Assembly (NCBI RefSeq): GCF_036855935.1
Contig: NZ_JASPFK010000001.1
Coordinates: 2,606,501-2,670,500 of the forward strand
Direction of reading: 5' to 3'
Origin: Sphingomonas sp. LR60
GTDB taxonomy: Bacteria > Pseudomonadota > Alphaproteobacteria > Sphingomonadales > Sphingomonadaceae
Length of the DNA: 64,000 bases
Below are positions 47,498 to 57,033 of this stretch, piece by piece. The position numbers and the translations under genes are program-made. The stretch's first letter is position 1. Every line of letters begins with the position of its first letter. Below the pieces are notes generated by a model. The model searched no databases. It had not been told where the DNA came from and was given only the letters and a program-made list of their open reading frames with translations.

Positions 47498-49411
47498 TCA
47501 GGCCGCCCGGCCGAAATCCTCGTCCTCGCCGTCGGGGCCGCCGGTGCTCAGGTCGAGCGCGAAGCCGCGGGCGCGTGCCTGCTGGTCGGCGACGCTCGCA
47601 CCGCTGCGTGCCGGCGCCTTGACCTTGCGGACCGGCTTGGCCGCGGCGCGCACCGGCTTGCGGACGCTGGCGACCGGGCGCGGTTCGGCGGTGCGGAAGA
47701 AGGCGATGTTCGCCTCCAGTTCCTCGGCCTGCCCCGCCAGCTCCTCGGACGTCGAGGAAATCTGCGACGATGCCGAGGCGTTGGTCTGCGTCACCTTGTC
47801 GAGCTGCTGGATCGCCTCGTTGATCTGGCTCGCGCCGATATCCTGTTCGCGACACGCCGCGCTGATCTCGGCGACCAGTTCGGCGGTCCGGCGAATGTCG
47901 GGCACCAGCTTGGTGAGCATCTCGCCCGCCTGTGCCGCCGCGGTCACCGTCTCCGACGACATACCGCTGATCTCGCCCGCAGCGGTCTGGCTGCGCTCGG
48001 CCAGCTTGCGGACCTCGGCGGCGACCACCGCGAAGCCGCGGCCGTGTTCACCGGCCCGCGCCGCCTCGACCGCGGCGTTGAGCGCCAGCAGGTCGGTCTG
48101 GCGCGCGATTTCCTGCACGATCCCGATCCGCTCGGCGATGGTGCGCATCGCGCTGACCGCCTTCTGCACCGCCTGTCCGCTCTGCTCGGCGTCCTGCGAC
48201 GACTGGCGCGCGATCTTCTCGGTCTGCGCGGCGTTGTCGGCATTCTGTTTGATGTTTGCGGCCATCTCTTCCATCGATGCCGAAGCCTCCTCAGCTGCCG
48301 CGGCCTGCTCGGTGGCGCCTTCGCTGACCTGTTCGGCGGTGCTCGACAATTGCTGGCTGCCCGCGGCGACCTGCCCCGAGGCGGCGGCGACGTCGCCGGC
48401 GAACTTGGACAGATTGTCGACGAGCGTGTTGATCGCGGCCTTCATCCGCTCGTGATCGCCATCGCACGCGATCTCGACGCGCTGCGTCAGGTCGCCGCCG
48501 CTGACCAGCGCCAGCACGCGATTGCCCTCGGCGATCGGCAACAGGATCGCATCGAGCATCCCGTTGATCCCGCCGACGACCTTGCCGAAATCGCCCGGGA
48601 AGCGCGTGGTGTCGCCACGTTCGCTGAGCTGCCCGGCGGCCGAGGCGTCGATCAGGCGGCGGATCTCGCCGATGATCTCGCGGAAATTGCCGCGCAGTTC
48701 CTCGATCGTGTCGTTGATGAACGCCTTCTTGCCGGGGAAGCGCTCCAGCGGGGCGTCGAAATTGCCCTCGCCGAACTGCTTGATGCACGCCATCGCGAGC
48801 TTCTTCACCGCGATATGGCCGCTGACCATGTCGTTGATGCCCTTCGCCATCACCGCGAAATCGCCCTGGAACTTGGCGACCGGTACGAAGACGTCGATGT
48901 CGCCGCGGTCATGCTCGGCGGACATGGTGTTCATCTCCGCGATCAGCCCCTTGAGGCTGCCGCGCAGACCCTCGATCGTGTCGTTGATGAACGCCTTCTT
49001 GCCCGGCAACGCGTCGAGCGGCGCATCGAACCGCCCCTCGCCGAGCGCCTTGACGCACGCCATCGCCGTCTTCTTGACCCCGATATGCGATCCGACCAGC
49101 GCGTTGATCCCGGCGGCGGCCTGCGCCATGTCGCCACGGAACGCCGCCACGGGAACCACCGCGTCGATATCGCCCGCGTCATGCTCGGCGGACACACGCT
49201 CGATCGCGTCGCGAAGCCGCACGGCGGGGTTCAGCGCCTCGTCGAGCAGATCGTTGACCGCCGACAGGATCTCCCGTGCCTCGCCGCTCGCCTCATCGAG
49301 CGACACGCGGCGCGACAGATCGCCTTCACCGAGCGCTCGGGTAAGCTGCCTGACCTGCGCCAGGGCGTAATCGGAACGGGCGGTCTTCTTGAACACGGGA
49401 AGCAACGACAT
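47498..49411 (-). CDS. Cytoplasmic methyl-accepting chemotaxis protein with repeated HAMP-like modules (receptor 3)
   Basis: A 637-residue chemoreceptor with no membrane segment. The N-terminal half repeats a roughly 90-residue module twice: [20 protein letters not shown] ... [17 protein letters not shown] and [20 protein letters not shown] ... [18 protein letters not shown] third, shorter HAMP-like unit follows ([20 protein letters not shown]) before the signalling domain with tip [20 protein letters not shown] and the tail [14 protein letters not shown]. Poly-HAMP cytoplasmic receptors are thought to sense intracellular or partner-protein signals. The ATG at 49411 is chosen because upstream sequence is antisense to cheW and unlike the family. 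Confidence 0.9.
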   Translation of the reverse strand: MSLLPVFKKTARSDYALAQVRQLTRALGEGDLSRRVSLDEASGEAREILSAVNDLLDEALNPAVRLRDAIERVSAEHDAGDIDAVVPVAAFRGDMAQAAAGINALVGSHIGVKKTAMACVKALGEGRFDAPLDALPGKKAFINDTIEGLRGSLKGLIAEMNTMSAEHDRGDIDVFVPVAKFQGDFAVMAKGINDMVSGHIAVKKLAMACIKQFGEGNFDAPLERFPGKKAFINDTIEELRGNFREIIGEIRRLIDASAAGQLSERGDTTRFPGDFGKVVGGINGMLDAILLPIAEGNRVLALVSGGDLTQRVEIACDGDHERMKAAINTLVDNLSKFAGDVAAASGQVAAGSQQLSSTAEQVSEGATEQAAAAEEASASMEEMAANIKQNADNAAQTEKIARQSSQDAEQSGQAVQKAVSAMRTIAERIGIVQEIARQTDLLALNAAVEAARAGEHGRGFAVVAAEVRKLAERSQTAAGEISGMSSETVTAAAQAGEMLTKLVPDIRRTAELVAEISAACREQDIGASQINEAIQQLDKVTQTNASASSQISSTSEELAGQAEELEANIAFFRTAEPRPVASVRKPVRAAAKPVRKVKAPARSGASVADQQARARGFALDLSTGGPDGEDEDFGRAA

Positions 49412-49445
49412 GGCAGAACCCCACGAAAGCTGATGCGGAGACAGG

Positions 49446-49967
49446 TCAGGAGCGCGGTGACAGCACCGACGCGAAGATGGCGGTGAGATCGGGCAGGATG
49501 ATGAGATCGTCACGCCAGCGGACGAGCCGGCGGACATAATCGCGCGACCAGCGCATCCCGACCGAGGGCGCCTCCTCGCTGGCATCGGCACTCAGCGTCG
49601 CGACTTCGCGAACGTGATCGGTACGCAGGCCGACCAGCGTCGGCTCGCCGTCGATCGGCAATTCGATGACCACGATCCGGCTGTCGGCGGTCGTCTCCGC
49701 CGCCTCCATCGCGAAGGCGAGCCGCAGGTCGGCGACGGGCGCGATCCGTCCGCGGAAGTTGACGACGTGCCGCACCAGCGCTGGCGCGCCCGGCACCAGG
49801 GTTTCGGGAAGCAGGTCGAGGATCTCGCGGACCATCGTCGCCTCCAGCGCGAGCGTCTCGCCGCCCACGTCGAAGGTCAGCACCTCCAGCTCGCCGCGCT
49901 CGTTCCAGGCGGTCGCGGCGGCGTCGGCGGTCGGCGCGACGGGGTTGATGGCATCAGCTCGCGACAC
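49446..49967 (-). CDS. cheW: Chemotaxis adaptor CheW (second copy, beside cheA)
   Basis: A 173-residue CheW domain: [45 protein letters not shown] and [12 protein letters not shown]. The GTG at 49967 is preferred because GAGGAG lies seven bases upstream; it makes a 14-bp overlap with the end of cheA, and an in-frame GTG at 49982 is less likely. It connects the receptors to CheA, with some division of labour with the other CheW expected but not readable from sequence. Confidence 0.9.
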   Translation of the reverse strand: MSRADAINPVAPTADAAATAWNERGELEVLTFDVGGETLALEATMVREILDLLPETLVPGAPALVRHVVNFRGRIAPVADLRLAFAMEAAETTADSRIVVIELPIDGEPTLVGLRTDHVREVATLSADASEEAPSVGMRWSRDYVRRLVRWRDDLIILPDLTAIFASVLSPRS

Positions 49968-51918
49968 GGAGCATCTCCTCACGGGGTTGCGCCATCGCGA
50001 CCAGTTGCGCGACGTCGAGGATCAGCGCGACATTGCCGTCGCCGAGGATCGTCGCGCCGGAGAAGCTGCCGACGCCGCGATGGAAGGCCGATAGCGACTT
50101 GATGACGGTTTGGTGGTTGCCGATGATCTGGTCGACGACCAGCCCGACGCGATCGCGCCCGGTGGCGACCACCACGACCTTCTGGTGCGGATCGGGGCGC
50201 GTGCCGGTGGCGAACAGATCGCGCAGCCGCACGAACGGCACCAGCCGGTCGCGGAGCGTGATGAGGCTGCGCCCGCGCGAGCGCAGATCGTCCTCCAGCG
50301 ACAGTTCGAGGCATTCTTCGACCGCGGACAGCGGCAGGACGTAGCGGCTCTCGCCGACGCGCACCAACAGCCCCTCGATGATCGCCAGCGTCAGCGGGAT
50401 GCGCAGCGTGATCGTGGAACCCTTGCCGGTCTCGCTCGCCACGCTGATCGAGCCGCGCAGGCTCTCGATCGTGCGCTTGACGACGTCCATCCCGACACCG
50501 CGTCCGGACAGGTTCGTGACCTGTGCCGCGGTCGAGAAGCCGGGGTGGAAAATCAGCCCGAGCAGTTCCTCGTCGGCGAGTTGCTGCCCCGGTTCGATCA
50601 GCCCGTTGGCCTCGCCCTTGGCGCGGACGCGCTCGCGGTCGATCCCGCGGCCGTCGTCGACGATCGTGATCAGCACTTCTCCGCCCGCCTGATGCGCGCT
50701 GAGCTTCACCAGCCCCGTCCCGGACTTGCCCGCCGCGATCCGGTCGGCCGGTGCTTCGAGGCCGTGGTCGCACGAGTTGCGGATGATGTGGACCAGCGGA
50801 TCGAACAGCCGCTCGATCACGGTCTTGTCGACCTCGGTGGTTTCGCCCGATGTCTGCAGCTCGATCGCCTTGCCGGTCTCGCGCGCCAGATCGTGGATCA
50901 GGCGACGGAAGCGCCCGAACAGCGACGAGACCGGCACCATGCGCAACACCATCATCGTGTCGCGCAACTCGCCGGACAGCCGCTCGATATCCTCGGTCAC
51001 CGAACGCAGCAGCAGGTCGTGGCGATTGTTCGCAAGCTGCGACAGGCGGCTCTGCGCGATCACCAGCTCGCCGACGCGGTCCATCAGCGCGTCGAGGCGA
51101 TCGGCGGGAACGCGGACGTTCTCCACCGCCGGCTGCGCGGCGGCCGGCGGACCTCCGGGAGCGGCGACCGGCGCCATCACCTCGGCCGGTATGGCGGCGA
51201 TCGGCTCGTCCGCGACCGGGGCGGGTGCCGAAGCGGCCTCGTCGCCGAGCGGCGCGATGTCGAGCGTCATGTCGTCCATGACGAAGATGAACACGTCCTC
51301 GATCGCCTCGCGGGTGATCTCACCACGCAGCACGACGTCCCAGCCGAGATGGCATTCGTTGGGCACCAGCGCGTTCAGCGGCGGCAGCGTGTCGGTGCGC
51401 ACACGCACCTCCGCCGCGCCGAGGTCGCGCAATTCGTCCAGCAGCATCAGCGGGTTGGTGCCGTTCGCCATCGCATCGGGCGGCAGGCGGAAGAACAGTC
51501 GCCAACCCTGCGACGCCGCCACCGGCTGGGCCGCCGGCGTGCCGCCGCCGCGCGCGGCCTCGACCGCCGCCGCGAGCCGGGCGAGGATCGCATCGCCCAC
51601 GGCCTGTGGCGCGTCGCCTTCGACCAGCGCCGCCATATGGTCGCGCGCGGACAGGATCACCGATACCAGCTCGGCGGTCGCGGGCACCTCGCCCTTGCGG
51701 ACGCGGTCGAACGCGCTCTCACAATGGTGCGTGAACGCGGCCAGCGCGTCGAAGCCGAACATTGCGCCCGAGCCCTTGAGCGTATGCAGCCCCCGGAACA
51801 CCGCATTGACCAGCGCCATGTCGCCCAGCCGGTGCCCAAGATCGAGCAATCCCTGTTCGACCTGGTCGAGCAGTTCGCCCGCCTCCACCCGAAAAGTGGC
51901 TGTCGGATCCTCGTTCAC
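49954..51918 (-). CDS. cheA: Chemotaxis histidine kinase CheA
   Basis: A 654-residue kinase with CheA domain order. The HPt (P1) has phospho-histidine H45 in GLHTLKGSGAMFGF. A loosely conserved region (about 130-240) could be a second binding module, followed by the dimerisation P3 helices (VPADRLDALMDRVGELVIAQ), the HATPase P4 (IRNSCDHGLEAPADR, DDGRGIDRERV, GRGVGMDVVKRTI) and the CheW-like P5 (RLVPFVRLRDLF). It phosphorylates CheY and CheB. It starts with GTG overlapping the cheY stop (GTGA). Confidence 0.95.
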   Translation of the reverse strand: MNEDPTATFRVEAGELLDQVEQGLLDLGHRLGDMALVNAVFRGLHTLKGSGAMFGFDALAAFTHHCESAFDRVRKGEVPATAELVSVILSARDHMAALVEGDAPQAVGDAILARLAAAVEAARGGGTPAAQPVAASQGWRLFFRLPPDAMANGTNPLMLLDELRDLGAAEVRVRTDTLPPLNALVPNECHLGWDVVLRGEITREAIEDVFIFVMDDMTLDIAPLGDEAASAPAPVADEPIAAIPAEVMAPVAAPGGPPAAAQPAVENVRVPADRLDALMDRVGELVIAQSRLSQLANNRHDLLLRSVTEDIERLSGELRDTMMVLRMVPVSSLFGRFRRLIHDLARETGKAIELQTSGETTEVDKTVIERLFDPLVHIIRNSCDHGLEAPADRIAAGKSGTGLVKLSAHQAGGEVLITIVDDGRGIDRERVRAKGEANGLIEPGQQLADEELLGLIFHPGFSTAAQVTNLSGRGVGMDVVKRTIESLRGSISVASETGKGSTITLRIPLTLAIIEGLLVRVGESRYVLPLSAVEECLELSLEDDLRSRGRSLITLRDRLVPFVRLRDLFATGTRPDPHQKVVVVATGRDRVGLVVDQIIGNHQTVIKSLSAFHRGVGSFSGATILGDGNVALILDVAQLVAMAQPREEMLRVAS

Positions 51919-52283
51919 TTGCCGAGCACCTTTTGGGCGACGCGGATCAACTGGTCGGGCTGGAACGGCTTGACCAGCCAGCCGGTCGCCCCCGCCGCCT
52001 TGGCCTGCGCCTTCATGTCGGCATCCGATTCGGTCGACAGGAAGATGATCGGCACGCCCGCCTGCGCCGGCTGCTGACGCAGCGCGCGGATCATCTCCAG
52101 CCCGTCCATATTGGGCATGTTGAGATCGGTGACGATCATGTCGAACCGCGTGCCCGTCGCCTTGGCAAGCCCGTCGGCCCCGTCGACTGCTTCGGTCACG
52201 GCATAACCGGCGCCGGTCAGCGCGATGCGGATCGCCATCCGCAGGCTGGCGCTGTCGTCAACGGTAAGGATCGAGGCGGTCAT
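51915..52283 (-). CDS. cheY: Chemotaxis response regulator CheY
   Basis: A 122-residue single receiver domain with the acidic pocket (ILTVDDSAS), phospho-site in MIVTDLNMPNMDG, conserved T/S in IIFLSTESD and lysine in WLVKPFQPDQL. After phosphorylation it binds the flagellar switch. Its start overlaps the STAS gene stop and its stop overlaps cheA, so STAS-cheY-cheA are coupled. Confidence 0.95.
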   Translation of the reverse strand: MTASILTVDDSASLRMAIRIALTGAGYAVTEAVDGADGLAKATGTRFDMIVTDLNMPNMDGLEMIRALRQQPAQAGVPIIFLSTESDADMKAQAKAAGATGWLVKPFQPDQLIRVAQKVLGK

Positions 52284-52591
52284 TGCGCGGAGTCTCCGTG
52301 GAACCAGAAGCTGGCGTCCTCTTCGGACGCCGGGGTGAAGCCGGCGCGCGCCAGCAGCGCGCGGAACGGGGCGCCGACCGGGGAGGCAAGCGCGAAGTCG
52401 CGGCCGTCATCGCGCGCGGTGCGCCGCGCGGACTCGACCAGTTGCACCACACTGAGATCGGGCGCGGCCACTGCCGACAGGTCGAGCCGGACGGCATCGC
52501 TCGCAGCGAAGGCGTGCGACAGATCGTCCGCCAGCAACCCGATCGACGGCAGGCACAGATCGCCGGCCGCGACCACATGGGTGATCGACAT
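52280..52591 (-). CDS. STAS-domain protein, first gene of the chemotaxis operon
   Basis: A 103-residue STAS-fold protein resembling anti-sigma-factor antagonists: SITHVVAAGDLCLPSIGLLA, VRLDLSAVAAPDLSVVQLVE (the usual phosphorylated serine position reads APDLSVVQ) and DFALASPVGAPFRALLARAG. A STAS gene before cheY is seen in several proteobacterial che operons. It could tie chemotaxis to a partner-switching kinase; none lies in the window. The ATG at 52591 is preferred over an upstream in-frame start because the domain begins there. Confidence 0.8.
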   Translation of the reverse strand: MSITHVVAAGDLCLPSIGLLADDLSHAFAASDAVRLDLSAVAAPDLSVVQLVESARRTARDDGRDFALASPVGAPFRALLARAGFTPASEEDASFWFHGDSAQ

Positions 52592-53062
52592 GAACTTGCT
52601 GCTCCTTGACTGCACACCCGGCCCACGCAGACAGGCCAGGGCGCCAAACGCCCGATTACGCTGCGGATCGCGCCGTCTCGCGCGCCGATCCGCTATCGTG
52701 ATCGCCGTACGGGCCGAGGTCCTCCCCTGAGACCGAGTTGCTAGCGTGAAGGAGTAAAATGACGATTAACCCGTCATTGGGGTCGTTGCGACGTGTCCGA
52801 AGACGATTGACGCGATGTCAGGGACTTGCGCGTTTCCCCACGGTTCGGGGTGGAGGCGCCTGATGCGAATTATTCACCTGACCTGCGCAACCGCTTGTCC
52901 GAAAGCCGGCGCATCGCTCGACGGACGCAACCTCGGGCCCCTTGGTCGAATCGTTCGCCATTGCCGGTTGCCGGGCTCGGCAACCAGCGGCGGCGCTCGA
53001 GCGAGAGCCGTGACCGTCACCTGCACCCATGATCCGGTCGAACTGTGTCGGTCACAGGCTTT
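52592..53062. other. Intergenic region upstream of the chemotaxis operon (471 bp, no gene seen)
   Basis: No frame with family resemblance or convincing ribosome-binding site. It should hold the che promoter. One inverted repeat, AATGACG-ATTAACC-CGTCATT, lies at 52758-52778, about 170 bp before the STAS start, inside the most AT-rich part of the gap. No sigma-28 consensus could be placed with confidence. Confidence 0.5.
52758..52778 (-). promoter_or_regulatory. Inverted repeat in the che upstream region
   Basis: Perfect 7-bp arms AATGACG and CGTCATT around ATTAACC. It may be a regulator site for the che operon; no factor can be named. Confidence 0.3.
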
Positions 53063-53146
53063 CGTCGCCCCGGACTTGATCCGGGGCCCCGCTTCTTCTT
53101 CCGAATGGCGCAAGAAGCGGGATCCCGGATCAAGTCCGGGATGACG
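53063..53146. repeat. REP-like inverted pair, family C variant
   Basis: CGTCGCCCCGGACTTGATCC... and ...GGATCAAGTCCGGGATGACG face each other across a 42-bp centre that itself pairs (GCCCCGCTTCTT with AAGAAGCGGGAT). It lies six bases after the stop of the minus-strand endonuclease/exonuclease/phosphatase gene. Confidence 0.85.
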
Positions 53147-53151
53147 GGGAG

Positions 53152-53988
53152 TTACTCCCCCTTCAGATCGGCGACGATCGGGAAGTGATCGGACGGGTAA
53201 TGTGCGCCGTCGTGCGTCGTCAGCACCTTGGCCGCCACCGGACGGAAACCCTTCACAAGGATATAGTCGATCCACTTGCCCGCCTCGGGCGTGCCGGTGA
53301 AATCGTGGAACGTCCCGCTCGGCGCGTCGGGCGTGCGCGCCAGTCGCGACGCGTCGGTCAGGAAGGTCGTCAGCCGGCGCACCGCCGCGCTGCCGGGCGT
53401 GGTGTTCAGATCGCCGGTCAGCACGATCGGCAGCCCCTTTGCGATCACCGGAAGCCGCTCCGCGATCAGCGCGGCGGAGCGATTGCGCGCTTGCTCGTCC
53501 TCCGCTCCGCGATGCGGAAAGTGCGTGTCGGCCATCAGGAAGCGGCGCTTCGTCTTGCCGATCGTCTCGAACACGCCCCAGGTGACCATCCGCGGCAGGT
53601 TCGCGCCCCAGCTGATCTTGCCCGGCGTTTCGGGGGTCTCGGACAGCCAGAAGTCGCCGCTGCGGATCAGCTTGAGCCGATCGGTGCGGTAAAAGACGCC
53701 CATATGCTCGCCCTTGTGCCCGCCGTCGCGGTCGCGCCCGAACCAGCGATAGCCCGGCAGCGCACGGACGATGTCGTCGCCCTGTTTCTGGAGCAATTCC
53801 TGCGTGCCGATCACGTCCGGCTTCGCTTCGCGCACAGTCCGCATGAACAGGTCGTGCCGCGCCGGCCAGACGTTGGGGCCGTCGCAATCGCACGCGAAGC
53901 GCACGTTGAAGGTCATGACGCGCACGTCCTGCGCCTGTGCGCCACTTGCGGTTACCAGCGCTGCCGCTGCCATTATCAAACGCTTCAT
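53152..53988 (-). CDS. Exported endonuclease/exonuclease/phosphatase-family protein
   Basis: A 278-residue protein with a Sec signal peptide (MKRLIMAAAALVTASGAQA, then QDVRVMTFNVRF). The EEP fold is evident from MTFNVRF, VIGTQELLQKQ (metal Glu), ADTHFPHRG, VLTGDLNTTPGS and the terminal YPSDHFPIVADL (catalytic Asp-His). Such secreted enzymes hydrolyse phosphodiesters, sphingomyelin or nucleic acids; the substrate cannot be decided. GAAAGG precedes the ATG at 53988. Confidence 0.88.
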   Translation of the reverse strand: MKRLIMAAAALVTASGAQAQDVRVMTFNVRFACDCDGPNVWPARHDLFMRTVREAKPDVIGTQELLQKQGDDIVRALPGYRWFGRDRDGGHKGEHMGVFYRTDRLKLIRSGDFWLSETPETPGKISWGANLPRMVTWGVFETIGKTKRRFLMADTHFPHRGAEDEQARNRSAALIAERLPVIAKGLPIVLTGDLNTTPGSAAVRRLTTFLTDASRLARTPDAPSGTFHDFTGTPEAGKWIDYILVKGFRPVAAKVLTTHDGAHYPSDHFPIVADLKGE

Positions 53989-54030
53989 CTGCAACCTTTC
54001 TTTCTGTCCGTCTCGCTATCCCAGTGCGCT

Positions 54031-54060
54031 CGTCATTGCGAGCGGAGCGAAGCAATGACG
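54031..54060. repeat. REP-like palindrome, family A, short version
   Basis: CGTCATTGC and GCAATGACG arms around 12 bases, upstream of cysD. Confidence 0.7.
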
Positions 54061-54189
54061 ATTGGCGCTGCCGACAAGCTGCAATTGCCGCGCCGCAATC
54101 AATTCCACGTCCCGCTCACCGGCGTTTCCGCGCAAGGGATGACGGATGCATGACGACCGGACACGCGCGTCCGGCGTAGAGGGAAGCGA

Positions 54190-55110
54190 ATGTCACGGTT
54201 GCTCGATCATCACCGGCTCACCCATCTGCAACGGCTCGAGGCCGAGGCGATCCACATCATGCGTGAGGTGGTGGCCGAGGCGGACAATCCCGTGATGCTC
54301 TATTCGGTGGGTAAGGACAGCGCGGTGATGCTGCATCTCGCGCGCAAGGCGTTCTACCCGAGCCCACCGCCCTTCCCGCTGCTGCATGTCGATACGACCT
54401 GGAAGTTCCGCGAGATGTACGCGCTGCGCGACCGGATGGCCGCGGAGAGCGGGATGACCCTGCTGGTCCATCAGAACCCTGAGGCGATCGAGCGCCGGAT
54501 CAACCCGTTCGATCACGGCGCGCTCCACACCGACATGTGGAAGACCGAGGGGCTCAAGCAGGCGCTCGACCATTACGGCTTCGACGCCGCCTTCGGCGGC
54601 GCGCGCCGTGACGAGGAGAAGAGCCGCGCCAAGGAGCGGATCTTCAGCTTTCGCACCGCGACGCACGGCTGGGACCCGAAGAACCAGCGGCCGGAGCTGT
54701 GGAACCTCTACAATGCGCGCAAGAACAAGGGCGAGAGCATCCGCGTCTTCCCGATCTCGAACTGGACCGAGCTGGATATCTGGCAATATATCCACCTGAA
54801 CGATGTGCCGATCGTCCCGCTCTATTTCGCCGCCGAGCGGCCGACCGTCGAGCGCGACGGGATGCTGCTGATGGTCGATGACGATCGCTTCCGGTTGTTG
54901 CCCGGCGAGCAGCCGGTGCTGCGCTCGATCCGCTTCCGCACGCTCGGATGCTATCCGCTGACCGGCGCAGTCGAGAGCCGCGCGACGACGCTGCCGCAGG
55001 TGATCCAGGAGACGTTGCTCACCACCACCAGCGAGCGGCAAGGGCGCGCGATCGACAAGGATGCCGGCGGTGCGGGGATGGAAGTGAAGAAGCAGCAGGG
55101 GTATTTCTGA
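54190..55110 (+). CDS. cysD: Sulfate adenylyltransferase subunit 2
   Basis: A 306-residue PP-loop ATPase subunit that adenylates sulfate to APS. The PP-loop is [18 protein letters not shown], with [16 protein letters not shown] and the family segment [20 protein letters not shown]. The C-terminal region ([16 protein letters not shown]) contacts CysN. The stop overlaps the cysN start (TGATG), forming cysD-cysNC-cysQ. Confidence 0.96.
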   Translation: MSRLLDHHRLTHLQRLEAEAIHIMREVVAEADNPVMLYSVGKDSAVMLHLARKAFYPSPPPFPLLHVDTTWKFREMYALRDRMAAESGMTLLVHQNPEAIERRINPFDHGALHTDMWKTEGLKQALDHYGFDAAFGGARRDEEKSRAKERIFSFRTATHGWDPKNQRPELWNLYNARKNKGESIRVFPISNWTELDIWQYIHLNDVPIVPLYFAAERPTVERDGMLLMVDDDRFRLLPGEQPVLRSIRFRTLGCYPLTGAVESRATTLPQVIQETLLTTTSERQGRAIDKDAGGAGMEVKKQQGYF

Positions 55111-57033
55111 TGAGCGATGCACCTGCTCCCCAGCCGGCCTATGTCGTCGACGATCTCGTGGCGCGCGACATCGACGCCTATCTCGACAGCCACCAGCACA
55201 AGACGATGCTGCGGTTCATCACCTGCGGCTCGGTCGATGACGGCAAGTCGACGCTGATCGGGCGGCTGCTCTACGATCTCGAAGATGATCTTCGAGGATC
55301 AGCTCGCCGCGCTCGAAAGCGACTCGCGCAAACAGGGCACGCAGGGCGGCGAGATCGACTTCGCCTTGCTGGTCGACGGGCTTGCGGCGGAGCGCGAACA
55401 GGGGATCACGATCGACGTAGCCTATCGCTTCTTCAATACCGAGAAGCGCAAGTTCATCGTCGCCGATTGCCCCGGCCACGAACAATATACGCGCAACATG
55501 GTAACCGGCGCATCGACCGCCGACCTCGCAGTGATCCTGATCGACGCGCGCAAGGGCGTGCTGACGCAGACGCGGCGGCACAGCTACCTCTGCCACCTGA
55601 TCGGCATCCGCAACATCGTGCTGGCGGTCAACAAGATGGATCTGGTCGGTTACGATCAGGCGACGTTCGATACGATCGTCGCCGATTATGCCGCCTTCGC
55701 GCAGTCGATCGGGATCGCCGGTTTCACCGCGCTGCCGATCTCGGGGTTCAAGGGCGACAATATCACCGCCCGGTCGGCGAACACGCCCTGGTATGACGGG
55801 CCGACGTTGGTCGAGCATCTGGAAACGGTCGAGGTGCTCGCGTCGGTCGATGCCGACAAGCCGTTCCGGATGCCGGTGCAATGGGTCAACCGCCCGCACC
55901 TCGACTTCCGCGGCTTTTCGGGGTTGATCGCGACCGGGCGCGTCGCCGTCGGCGACAGGGTGCGCGTGCTGCCGTCGGGGAAGACCTCGGCGGTGACGCG
56001 GATCGTCACGCTCGACGGCGATCTGGCGCAGGCGGTCGCCGGGCAGTCGGTGACGCTCTGCTTCGCCGACGAGATCGACTGTTCGCGCGGCGACGTGATT
56101 GCCGCCGCCGAGCAACCGCCCGAGGCCGCCGACCAGTTCGAGGCGACCTTGGTGTGGCTCGACGATGCGGCGTTGCGCGTCGGGCGCGGCTACTGGCTGA
56201 AGCTCGGGACGCAGACCGTTTCGGCGACCGTCCAGCAGCCCAAATATGTCGTCAACGTCAACACGCTGGAGCAGCTCGCCGCCAAGACGCTCGACCTCAA
56301 CGCGATCGGCGTCGCGGAGCTGACCACCGACCGTGCGATCGTGTTCGAGCCCTATGTCGACAATCGCACGCTCGGCGGGTTCATCCTGATCGACAAGCTG
56401 ACCAATGCGACGGTCGCGGCGGGGATGCTGCACTTCAGCCTGCGTCGTGCGCAGAACGTCCATTGGCAGGCGGTGGATGTCGGGCGCGACGCCCATGCCG
56501 CGCTCAAGGAGCAAAAGCCGGCGGTGCTGTGGTTCACCGGCCTGTCCGGCTCGGGCAAGTCGACGATCGCCAATCTGGTCGAGAAACGGCTCCACGCGCT
56601 GGGCCGCCACACCTTCCTGCTCGACGGCGACAATGTCCGCCACGGGCTGAACAAGGATCTGGGCTTCACCGAGGCCGACCGGATCGAGAACATCCGCCGA
56701 GTCGGCGAGGTCGCCAAGCTGATGACCGACGCCGGGCTGATCGTGCTCACCGCCTTCATCAGTCCGTTCCGCGCCGAGCGCGAGATGGTGCGCGCCATGC
56801 TTCCGGCGGGCGAGTTCGTCGAAGTGTTCGTCGACACGCCGTTCGAGGAAGCCGAGCGGCGTGACGTCAAGGGCCTCTACAAGAAGGCGCGCGCCGGCTT
56901 GCTCAAGAACTTTACCGGGATCGATAGCCCCTATGAGCGGCCGGAGGCGCCCGAGGTGCGGATCGACACCACCGCCACCACCCCCGAACAGGCCGCCGAG
57001 CAGATCGTCGACCTGCTGCTGCGCCGCGCATGA
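55110..57033 (+). pseudogene. cysNC: Bifunctional CysN/CysC (sulfate adenylyltransferase GTPase subunit / APS kinase) with a one-base frameshift
   Basis: The start frame gives the CysN N-terminus with its P-loop ([18 protein letters not shown]), then breaks. The remainder continues in another frame from about 55279: [14 protein letters not shown]3 DCPGHEQY, G4 NKMDLVG, then a C-terminal APS kinase with its own P-loop ([16 protein letters not shown]) and [10 protein letters not shown]. Removing one C at about 55278 restores a single reading frame of about 640 residues. So this is either a sequence error or a recent mutation; the rest of the gene is intact. CysN drives APS synthesis by GTP hydrolysis and CysC makes PAPS. 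The break lies at the edge of a perfect 19-bp palindrome. Confidence 0.88.

Noticed and set aside
52740..52870. Possible small open frame with GGAG near 52751-52760 before an ATG
   Set aside because: The frame is short, shows no family resemblance, and overlaps an inverted repeat in the che upstream region.
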